From Eumeta japonica (taxonomy: Eukaryota; Arthropoda; Insecta; Lepidoptera; Psychidae): a DNA stretch of 64,000 nucleotides. Positions 10,369 through 19,400 of this stretch are shown here, piece after piece; position 1 is the first letter of the stretch, and each line of letters starts with the position of its first letter. The stretch spans positions 124,001-188,000 of the forward strand of contig BGZK01000544.1 of assembly GCA_005406025.1 (NCBI GenBank), written 5' to 3'. The notes beneath the pieces were generated by a model. The model saw nothing but the letters and a program-made list of their open reading frames with translations, made no database searches and had not been told where the DNA came from. Position numbers and translations under genes: made by a program.

Positions 10369-11247
10369 TTACAACAATGATATTAGTCTGTTGGATACTT
10401 TCCTGTTGCGGTGCTCTTTCCATAAGTCTTTGATCGCTTTATTCTTAAAAGCGAACAGTACATCACAAGTCATCGTTTGCACTATATACAGCATCCCAGA
10501 AATTATCAACTGAACACTCATCCTTTTATAATAATGCTCAAAGACGTACAGTAATAACATTGGGAAACCGCTGATGAAAAATGCTAACGTGGCTATTTGA
10601 AATTTTGCGCATTTGTTTTGAGTTACATGCCTTTTCAAATCTAACTTTTCTCCCTTCACTAACGAATATACAACTGCCATATAGAGCATGAAATTTATTA
10701 TTATAATAAGTAATTTAAAAATTTTTTTATCCTTTACATATACGAAAAGTTGTGTAATCCACATCGAGTACACTAAATCGATTAACGAGGGCGCGGAGAT
10801 AAGCAGCGGCAATCCCCACGCGAAAAGCGTTGCCTTCAGGAATCTTCTTGTAGGCCATTTTTTGAATATCTTCACTAGAGTCATGTAATACATCATAGAC
10901 CCAATCATAAGCCAACAATACATAACGTTTTGCAGCGCAAACTCGAAGATATCGGTATACATCTTATATTTTATGGAAAAATCATCATACTGTACATCAA
11001 GTGTTAAAGTAATGATAGTTGTCACATAATACAATGCATAACTCAATATAATATTTGTAAATACATAGTTCTTGAAAGACCTCCATTTGGGTATAAAAAT
11101 CCACGTGATGACGCAACGCAGTGAAGCCACAACGGAGCTTACAGCGCCTATACACCAACAAAATGCCAAAATAATACTTTCTATTAATATTAATATAATT
11201 TCCTTTTCGTTAGTTTCATCATCCACTGTATAGGTCGTGTTATTCAT
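10369..11247 (-). CDS. Intronless class B-like seven-transmembrane receptor, copy 2
   Basis: A 292-residue paralogue of copy 1, nearly identical from TM3 to the C-terminus. It has the same seven segments and motifs (KNYVFTNIILSY, YCWLMIGS, AWGLP, Q(x5)VLFAFKNKA) and a short N-terminus with an N-T-T sequon. The ATG at 11245-11247 aligns with the starts of copies 1 and 4; a longer frame would begin at a GTG. Differences from copy 1 concentrate in the N-terminus and in the TM2-TM3 loop (LTLDVQYDDFS against LILYLRYFEFY). In that loop the DNA is closer to copy 3 than to copy 1. The extracellular hormone domain is absent, as in the other copies. Expression and ligand are unknown. Confidence 0.8.
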   Translation of the reverse strand: MNNTTYTVDDETNEKEIILILIESIILAFCWCIGAVSSVVASLRCVITWIFIPKWRSFKNYVFTNIILSYALYYVTTIITLTLDVQYDDFSIKYKMYTDIFEFALQNVMYCWLMIGSMMYYMTLVKIFKKWPTRRFLKATLFAWGLPLLISAPSLIDLVYSMWITQLFVYVKDKKIFKLLIIIINFMLYMAVVYSLVKGEKLDLKRHVTQNKCAKFQIATLAFFISGFPMLLLYVFEHYYKRMSVQLIISGMLYIVQTMTCDVLFAFKNKAIKDLWKEHRNRKVSNRLISLL

Positions 11248-11296
11248 AATCACGTTTACTTAACAATGAGTTCATACATTACTATTATTACTATTT

Positions 11297-11310
11297 CAAT
11301 ACTTATTTAA
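11297..11310 (-). promoter_or_regulatory. Conserved TATA-like block upstream of receptor copy 2
   Basis: Same block and position as in copy 1 (coding strand TTAAATAAGTATTG), followed at about 11331-11360 by the shared 'attacagg-ttaaggtggagttt' block. Confidence 0.3.
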
Positions 11311-11978
11311 ATGACGCAATTAACCATTGTTTATTACAGGTTAAGGTGGAGTTTTATTGCATGTGACAGGCGGTTACGAGGAATATTAATTATATAAACA
11401 AGTGTAAAATGAACTTGTGATACAGAACTTAGGTACATCATAGTTACAGTTACTGTAGTGCCTGTAGATGATGACAGGCATCATCATTAGAAAGCGATGA
11501 TGTCTGTCTAACAGTAGGTGATATTTAACTACTTTTTATTTCATGTTCATTCTTGGCCTTAATATATTCATTTTTACTTGCATTTTATGTAATACATTAC
11601 TTTGTGTAATGTTTTTGTAATATGCGTTTTAGACTTATATAAGTAGCCGCCTAGAATCTTCTTGCATAAATATAAAATATTTATATTATCATTGCCACTA
11701 TTCTTTCTTGGCATAAACAGTTATCCTCCAAGTTTCAATATATAAACACAATTTAATACTTTTTCCACGCATTTATAAGTTGTGAAAAGACATGTTCTAT
11801 TTGTAATGTAAATACATAAAATAACATGTCATTCATATCAAACGATTTCAAATACGATCGCTTTAATTTATATATAAAGTATCGTCTTGAATATAAAACA
11901 CGGAAACTTATATTTTGTTTTAAAATTTAGTTACGTTAGTTAGTAAGGTACTAAAGCTTCTATAACCAAATAATGTTT
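11311..11978. repeat. Block U2, upstream flank of receptor copy 2 (first part)
   Basis: Closely follows 1023-1670 of U1 up to 'ggtactaaagcttctataaccaaataatg', where a mobile element interrupts the match. The match resumes at about 13915. Confidence 0.7.
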
Positions 11979-12249
11979 TTGACATGATAACGTCTCATAA
12001 ATCGATGAACGCCGGCTGCTTGCACGAAAAAGCATGACTCATTGTCGCGTTCCGCCTGAGCCGAACCTGCGAGCGAGAGTGCGGAACAAGCAATAGAGAG
12101 GCGTCCTAAGCGTTCGGCTTGTGATGCATCTATCTCTCTTCCAATTTATCGATCGATGAAGTGGAAGATAGATAAAAAATAACGATAATTATTTTGTATC
12201 TCTCATGATGATACAATTATCATTACTAGATGATACAAAGTAATGATAA

Positions 12250-13789
12250 CACCGGCACACAAAAAAATTGTCTGTACACCGAGCGCCACCTATCTACGGG
12301 CATGTTTTTCGACCCGCTGAACACGAATTTCAAGTCGGTTTAGGCCGTCCAGCCCTCAGTTTCGAGTAAATTGCAAAAAACCCCAAAAAATCGCGAAAAT
12401 TCGATGTTTTAGTAAGAAAAAAAATTTGAGGATCTAAGAAAAGCATGATTTTTATGTATTTCGATCTGTGAAATACTAATTTTGATTGTGCTTCAATTAT
12501 AAGCTATTTTAAATCGAAAAAAATTGGAAAAAATCGCAAAAAATTGGAATTATCTCGGTATAAAAAATTTGTGGACGCGGATTGACGAAAATTTCATTCC
12601 ATTGCATGATCGCTTGTACTTGCAACCAGGGCACCTCCTCGGGGTGACGGTGGGCAACAGAACCATCTGGCAGAGTCCCTGGGTTAACAGCGTGTGTGCC
12701 GTCATGGCAGGTACAAGTGATAAGTACTTTACGATGCAGGGATCCGGAAACCCAGTATCGGCGTCTGGTCAGGGTGAGAAAGCAGGCCCGCAGGCGTCGT
12801 CATCCAGCGACTGCAGCTCTTCAGTAGTGGGAAACTTGGCTACTGGAGAGTGTACTATTACAAGAAGCAATTCCCATCTGTGCAATAAGAATCCTGATCT
12901 ATTCTGTTACATTTGTGGGGAGTTTGAGCCGACAAAACCGTAGAATTTTTACAGATAGATTAAACAAAGTTATGAAGAATGCTTTCCCATTCAGATTACA
13001 AATTTGGATTCAGTTTGGGTCCCACACTTCGTTTGTGGTCGATGTCATATCATGTTGATACGATGGGAAAAAAATAAGACAAAAGAAAACTTAAAATTTA
13101 CGATTCCCATGATTTGGACTTCACCAACAAATTCGCACAACTGTTACTTCTGTATGACTGACATTGCCGGTTTTACTTCTTCAAATAGAAGTAAAATAAA
13201 ATACGCCAATGTTTCATCAGCTGTTAAGCCACAGAAAACAGTTATTGATGATGAAACCGAAGCTTTCCGGATCCCTGCATCGTAAAGTACTTATCACTTG
13301 TACCTGCCATGACGGCACACACGCCGTTAACCCAGGGACTCTGCCAGATGGTTCTGTTGCCCACCGTCACCCCGAGGAGGTGCCCTGGTTGCAAGTACAA
13401 GCGATCATGCAATGAAATGAAATTTTCGTCAATCCGCGTCCACAAATTTTTTATACCGAGATAATTCCAATTTTTTGCAATTTTTGCAATTTTTTAAGGA
13501 TTTTTTCCAATTTTTTTCGATTTAAAATAGCTTATAATTGAAGCACAATCAAAATTAGTATTTCACAGATCGAAATACATAAAAATCATGCTTTTCTTAG
13601 ATCCTCAAATTTTTTTTCTTACTAAAACATCGAATTTTCGCGATTTTTTGGGGTTTTTTGCAATTTACTAGAAACTGAGGGCTGGACGGCCTAAACCGAC
13701 TTGAAATTCGTGTTTAGCGGGTCGAAAAACATGCCCGTAGATAGGTGGCGCTCGGTGTACAGACAACTTTTTTTTTTTGTGTGCCGGTG
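12250..13789. mobile_element. Foldback element with ~0.5-kb inverted arms, TAA target duplication
   Basis: Arms at 12250-12750 and 13264-13789 are inverted copies, about 500 and 526 bp. They differ by a few substitutions and about 25 extra A/T-rich bases in the right arm. The termini are CACCGGCACAC and GTGTGCCGGTG, flanked by TAA on both sides (12247-12249 and 13790-13792). CAC...GTG ends with a 3-bp duplication resemble CACTA-type DNA transposons, but no transposase is present, so the superfamily is uncertain. The 513-bp centre carries a decayed cysteine-rich coding fragment. Frames inside the arms are mirror images of each other and not genes. Confidence 0.85.
12860..13263 (+). pseudogene. 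Captured, frameshifted cysteine-rich domain fragment
   Basis: Three pieces read in different frames: NPDLFCYICGEF near 12890-12925, a middle piece RIFTDRLNKVMKNAF near 12940-12985, and WVPHFVCGRCHIMLIRW with IPMIWTSPTNSHNCYFCMTDIAGF near 13015-13170. The order of CxxC pairs and the 'IPMIW-P-NH-CYFC' signature match an uncharacterised cysteine-rich family that I recall as recurring in insect and other invertebrate genomes, probably zinc-binding. At least one frameshift breaks it. It lies between the arms of the foldback and looks like a host or transposon sequence carried along. Function unknown. Confidence 0.55.
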
Positions 13790-13951
13790 TAATTCAATGA
13801 TTGTAATCCAATTCAATTCATGAAAGTATGCAATTTTTCATCAATGTTTTCTTATGGCGTTATCACTGAAAATTATCGTCCGTAAATCGACTTTACACAC
13901 AACCAATTTTTTTTCTAGGCCATTTAATTATTGAAATTTTCGTTACATTTA

Positions 13952-13963
13952 TATATATATATA

Positions 13964-14045
<82 letters not shown>
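13952..14045. repeat. (TA)n microsatellite
   Basis: About 45 near-perfect TA units. U1 has only a short TA-rich stretch at the matching place (about 1727-1745), so this expanded after the duplication. Confidence 0.95.
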
Positions 14046-14046
<1 letters not shown>

Positions 14047-15080
14047 GATATATACGAGCCATCATAAGCATACGTTGATAACATTCTCTCTTAGAATCGG
14101 CATATCATTTCTTTAGACACCAACTTTTCTATAAACAACAATATTTGCAACCGCATCGAAATCTGTAAGAGATTCTGAGAAATCGGCTCAATAATTTAGT
14201 TACTTTTACTAGTAACAATATAATTTATGCAACAAACACTTCCTTGACTACGTTTTGTTTTGCAACTGTGCTCTTTAACGACAGATGGCAGAAGTGAATT
14301 CATATTTCATTTGCTATTAAAATCATTGGTAATTTTTTGTTTAGGAAAACGCACCTTAAGTCCTATAAAGTGTTATCAAATATTTATAACTAATTTTCTA
14401 ATTACAGTATTTGTTAAACTAATTTGTTACTTTAAATTAATATACGCTAGTACAATCGAACAGGTTTTCCTTTGACAATATTTAATTCATTCATATTTAC
14501 ACTATCTAAGACCTACAAATTGGGCAAAAATATGAATCAGACGCGTACACGAGGGTCTTCGTGCGATCTGCACAGCACGCAGTATATCTTATAAGTTTAG
14601 AATACAAATTAAAACGCAAAGGAATAAATCAATAACAATAATATTTACTACTTCCAGAAATATAAGCATCTGCAAATTAGTTCTATTTTTTTGTAATGTA
14701 ATATTGGTCATGTGTAATGGATGTAATGCATCAACTTATTGTATAAAAATTAATGTATATGTGTTCTCTATACATTCGTGTTCTTATTCGAAAACCTAGC
14801 GTTTGTTCCCAACTTCGTACGTGAACTCGTATTATTTAGCCGAATCATAGTACTGATTTCAAAGATCCTTTCATTGGTAGAAAGCTGCACTAGTCTTGAG
14901 TGAAACAGATTGTTAACAATTTCCTCGTTTCGTCTAAATTGAAATTACGACAGGTAGTGGGATCTAAATTAAAAACGAGGCAGTAATCAGTCTAGAGACG
15001 GTACAAAATGAAATCCTAGATGGAAAATAGAATCAGGAACACTACCGGGATTGAAATCGAAAACCGAACTGAGATTATGA
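14046..15080. repeat. Block U2, upstream flank of receptor copy 2 (second part)
   Basis: 14046-14750 matches 1745-2440 of U1. 14830-15070 matches 37620-37880 of U4 and, in its first 100 bases, 32876-32980 of U3 ('ccgaatcatagtac-gatt', 'agaaagct-actagtc-tgagtgaaacag'). The last part is a purine-rich quasi-repeat built from words like 'gggattgaaatcgaaaaccgaac'. Confidence 0.65.
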
Positions 15081-15272
15081 GTTACAAAGATTGATTGGTA
15101 TAGATATATTACCTACGAAGAGCATTAACACATCCCAGCCCGACTTGTTCAGTTTTTGCTGAACCTGTGTTGAAAGTGCACATCCCTTTTGTTTATAAGT
15201 ACATATCGTTTCGTCTACTTTTTGATTTAATCTTATATATTAATTGCTTGTATTTAGATGTCCATGGTTTAT

Positions 15273-15736
15273 TGACGTGACAACGTCTTAAATTAGGTTG
15301 CGGCTGGGAGTCACTTTGAAAAAGTGTAACGCTCGGTAACGTAACGATGAGTCACCGAACGAGAGAGAGGCCCGCCGAATGCCTTGCGTCTCTCCCACTC
15401 AACTATGATCGGTCTGCCGCGCGCGCAGCACTAGAGAATTAGTGCATAGCTTGCAAATGTATTGCTATTGTATGTATATTTGTATATAAATACGTATGTA
15501 TGTGTAAAGGTAAAATAAAATTTTGTTAATATGAAATTCAGTGCGAGATTCTTTGTATAAATTAATGTTTTAAATATAATTCTTTGTATAAATAAATGTT
15601 TTAAATTGTTACTATTATTTCATCCTTCTTCCTACTATACGAATGAATATTCACATTAAAATGATTTTACCATTCAAAGTCGTTGTCACGTAAAACTTTC
15701 GCCCGTATACCGACTTTACAGGCAACCAAATTTTTT
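15273..15736. mobile_element. Inverted-repeat element A
   Basis: Runs from 'tgacgtgacaacgtct' to 'ctttacaggcaaccaaattttt'. The start is inverted near the end (ACGTGACAACG at 15275-15285 against CGTTGTCACGT at about 15681-15691). The first 170 bases are GC-rich, the middle is AT-rich with 'aataaatgtttt'. Element C at 48091-48535 is a second copy and element B a diverged relative. No protein is encoded, so it is probably non-autonomous. The superfamily is not identified. Confidence 0.65.
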
Positions 15737-15825
15737 ATGATGATAAAAACCGATAATGGACAATACCTTTCAAACTCCACACCTGTTTCTTTTTAGGCGC
15801 TATTTCGAGTTTATCCACCATCTGT

Positions 15826-18620
15826 TAACTTGGCTGCATTTCAATCATTTTTTTTTGTTCATATTTTTATCGTATGTGATCCACTTTTATCATCTATGAT
15901 CAATCAATTCAAAAATTTAAGCGAATTCATTTGCTTTTACTGATCACGAACATTTCTTTTTTTACACCACAATTTTTCTACGTCAAATACTTAAACCAGC
16001 ACATTTATGCTGGTGCAAGTATTTTTAGCATAGTTTTATATTACGAAGTATTTTACTCTTGCTGCTATAGATATATAAATTGTTCAGGTTTTCTTACGGT
16101 TTGAACAACATTTTTTCGTTGATTGGGATAAAATTTAAAACATGTCTAATTTCCTCGTCACGAAGGTTAATTCTTAAAAATTGAACAAAAATTAAGAATT
16201 GCGGACATAAAATTTTTGTATATCTCATTTTTGAAGGTACACGTCTTAGGCGCGTTGTGAAAAAATGATGAAAGTGAATACTTAAAGGGGTGATACAAAG
16301 ACTAATGTGAAATTCTAGCAAGCCGTTTCGCGAACAACTTCAGACCACTGATGTGTTAAACGTTTGAGCTAGAGGAGTTACTTTCGTATATACATTACCT
16401 AGGTCACCAATTAGGTGACATCCCATTTGAAGGGTAGATTTTTATTTTACTCCCTGTCAATTTATAAATATATTTCCTATGTCCTAACGCTCTCCCACAA
16501 TACATCGTTTTCTCATTTTCTATTTCCTATTTTTTAAGTATCCTGTCACCAAGTAGGTAACCATACACTCCCATGGGCTATAACTCCCTCCCCTTCGCCC
16601 TTCTACCTTGTATTCCTACCTTAATCCACTTCCCTTTTCTGTATATCACATCCTTCTACAACCAATCTCGGTGGCGGGTGGTCCTAGAATTTTGAAATCG
16701 ACCTCATTTGAATAGACATTAGAAGAGAAAATTTTTGGTCAGATCCTATTTTCAAAATTCGTTCTAATTGCTTAGATATAGGGTGATTTTCTAAAAACCT
16801 TTTATTGAAGTTATACATTTTTTGCGTGTTATGAAAAAATGATGAGAGTGAATTTTTATCGGGGTGATAGGAAATCTACAGTATGAAGTTCCCGCAATTG
16901 GCTTAGCGTACCTACTTCAGACTACTTATAACTGATGTTCCAATAAGGTTTGCCACTAGGTGGCGCTCATTATTATAATAAATTAATATTAATTTGTAAG
17001 TGCCTCGTTGTCTGTCGATTGGTATTATTTCCCGATTTGATTTATTATGATATTGTTACGGACAACCGCGCTCTTAGTGTTTAATTGGACATATATATAA
17101 TATTTTGTTTTATACAAATGGACTTAGGTTAAGAGTTCTTTGTATTTTATCGTGTTTTTGTATGTATTTATTAAATAATTTGAATAGTTGTGTTTTATTA
17201 CCCGGGTAGGGATTAGTTGTAAGAGGTTGTATATATTGTAATATTTTCTTGTTTTCTTATATTTATTGTGTTTAGTATTTTTATCCTGTTTGTTCTATTG
17301 TGTTTCATCGCATTATATCATTAATATGAAATTACTTTGATGCGCATATGAGTTGCATATGAAATTGTGCCTTGGCGGGGGGAACTAATCAAAAGTCTAG
17401 AACCGCAGCGGTCGTTACGGTACGACCGCGAATCGGTGTACAGAGCGCATGTGGCGCTCATGCGTGAAAAATTCAAAGTGAATGGCCACATCTTCTCAAT
17501 TAAAACAAATACAACTCATACATGCAAGCGGGTACGCCATGTATAAATTGCAGCGGAATTGGCGCATCCGTCGCAGTTGTACTTTGACCGCCACATATGA
17601 AGCTCGGCTGTAATAAAGAAGTCTGATCATCTGAAAACGCTGTCTATCATTTTGACCACACACCGTAAGAAATCCGTTCTCTGAGGCGACTGTGAAAGAA
17701 ATCCGAGGAGCGAGCTTACGCGGAGGTAGCTGAAATCGCTGTTACAGGTACAATAACCAGCTAGTTTTAATCAATACAACCAAAAAGATTTGATTACAAT
17801 TAGCAAGTGCTAAAAATACGAAAACACTTCTTCAATAATTTATTCTTTGCAAAAAAATTTATAAATTAATGATTTAGAATAAAATATAAAACTAAATATT
17901 CTCCAATTTGTCTCATAATGATTTAATTAACAATCAGAATTATATCCGAAAGTCGACACGTCGCAAGTATACGATCAAATTATGCATTTTCTGGTTATTT
18001 ATTATCTGTTCGGCGAGCGTTAACAAGTAACGTATAGACGTGGGCAATGAAAATAGTTGAATTCTCATTAATAGACCATATTACACGACTATGACATATT
18101 TGTTGTTTATACATGTATATTCCTTCATTGTTTACAAACGTTAGCATTTTTTCGAACAATTATGAAAAACTGTTGGCCCAGCCTTTCTTAGGGAAGTCTT
18201 CGATGACCGCTTAATTGGAATTATGTGGTATCGAGTGCTAAGCTTTCATACCCTCAAAAGTACATGCAAAAGCTTTTGCACTTGGCTCACGGCAATGCCT
18301 AAGCCTGTATGAATTCGCACACAAGTAATTTTTAATCAGTGTCGATCACTTGTACAGTGTCTATAATAGTTTCGGTAGCTACAGTCACCGGCAACCGTTT
18401 TTGCACGTAATTTGTCAAAGAGGCGATGACATCCACGTCTAAATTTACTGAACTAGCGACACGCTAAGCTGCTTACTATACGGACCTTCATCAACTCCAA
18501 TGCCAATTGAAGTCTCATAATTTTTTACGTTAATTTTATTGCGATGCCGACACACAATTTTCAAAACGATGTCACAATGAAAAAAGAGCTCAATAATTGC
18601 TGTTAATTGATAAACACAAC
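15826..18620 (-). mobile_element. Disrupted mariner-like transposase remnant D
   Basis: 15826-16241 and 17753-18620 together follow 46170-47460, a second remnant, in the same order. The minus strand at about 15875-15915 gives decayed KWITYDKN, as in the DEKW-TYDN region of mariner transposases. 18420-18540 gives a decayed N-terminal DNA-binding region with the order seen in remnant E. Many stops and frameshifts. The two halves are separated by a 1.5-kb insertion. Confidence 0.5.
16242..17745. mobile_element. 1.5-kb insertion in mariner remnant D with flanking AGGTACA repeats
   Basis: AGGTACA occurs at 16235-16241 and 17746-17752, and remnant E is continuous across this point. The insert contains a diverged direct repeat (16248-16345 and 16826-16935: 'gttgtgaaaaaatgatgaaagtgaat', 'ggggtgata'). 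Its right part (17057-17745) starts TGTTACGG and has a TATA-like word near 17542, a CAGTTGT initiator-like word about 30 bases later and AATAAA near 17612. That arrangement resembles a solo LTR, but the ends do not show a clean 4-5-bp duplication for it. No coding capacity. Confidence 0.4.
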
Positions 18621-19189
18621 CAAAACTAAAACATATTGATAAATATAACTGAGGAAAGTTTTAGGGGTGGCCAGCAGGTTCAACCGTTTTTTACATTCTC
18701 TTTCAATTCACAGATCCTAATTGTGCTACAAAGCAAAAATATATATTATTATTATTTAGTTAACTATGGGAGGCTATCCATAAATTACGTAACACGTTAG
18801 GGGGATGGGAGGAGGTTATCAACATGTGACATGCGTGAATCTAAAATATTGAAATTTCAAATTTCAACATAAAACTTAGATTTGAAGTATATTTAAGGTA
18901 CTTTTGGAACTGTTGTTTTAATTAAAAATATTCCAATTCTCACATGCAATTCGATTGCATGTATTGCATCAATTGCAATTTGTACTACAATCAAATTACA
19001 CTATTATTGGCTTCATTCATTTGTCTAGTAATGAAGAGAATAATAGAATAAAACTGTATCCAAATTATATAAGAGGGTTTCAAAAGTGTAGAAGATTATT
19101 TTCTTAATGAAGTTCTTAATATGTTAGTTTTATATAAAGTTACTGATGTTATATATATGTAAACTTGATAATTGTAGTAACTTTTTACA
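18621..19189. other. AT-rich spacer with a 'cataaattacgtaacacg' repeat scrap
   Basis: 18768-18860 reads 'gggaggctatccataaattacgtaacacgttagggggatgggagg', a word cluster I know from dispersed insect repeats. Nothing else is recognised. Confidence 0.3.
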
Positions 19190-19400
19190 AGATTCAAACA
19201 ACTTTTCCTTTACGGAAATGCACCTTAAATTTCATAATGTGCTATCAAATACAAATAATGAGTGTTTTAATTACATTGATTGTACAAATAATTTGATTAT
19301 TAAAATATATACTCATTAGCACGAGTAATCAATTGTTTATTTTGGGAGCTTGAAGCAATAATTTACCGCTATCTAAATAATGTCAAGGTCAGTAATATGC
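19190..19400. repeat. Orphan scrap of the receptor block
   Basis: 'tttacggaaatgcaccttaaatttcataatgtgctatcaaat-aataatgagtgttttaatta' matches U1 at about 2040-2110 and U4 at about 37090-37170. No receptor sequence was found beside it, so this is either a decayed fifth block or a piece of a dispersed repeat. Confidence 0.45.

Larger units (their letters stand above)
11979..13914. mobile_element. Inverted-repeat element B, interrupted by the foldback element
   Basis: Comparison with U1 shows all of this is inserted. The ends read 'tgacatgataacgtct' and 'cgttatcactgaaaattatcgtccgtaaatcgactttac' then 'aaccaatttttttt'. These match the ends of element A (15273-15736) and element C (48091-48535). Near the ends lies a short inverted repeat, TGATAACG/CGTTATCA. 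Without the nested foldback it would be about 390 bp. It has no coding capacity. The interior (12010-12246) includes 'tcgcgttccgcctgagccgaacc'. Confidence 0.6.

Noticed and set aside
12524..12943. 139-codon frame as a complete gene
   Set aside because: Most of it lies in a foldback arm and is mirrored by a frame in the other arm; only the last part is a real domain fragment, and it is frameshifted.
13931..14116. 61-codon open frame of alternating Ile-Tyr
   Set aside because: It is a translation of the (TA)n microsatellite.
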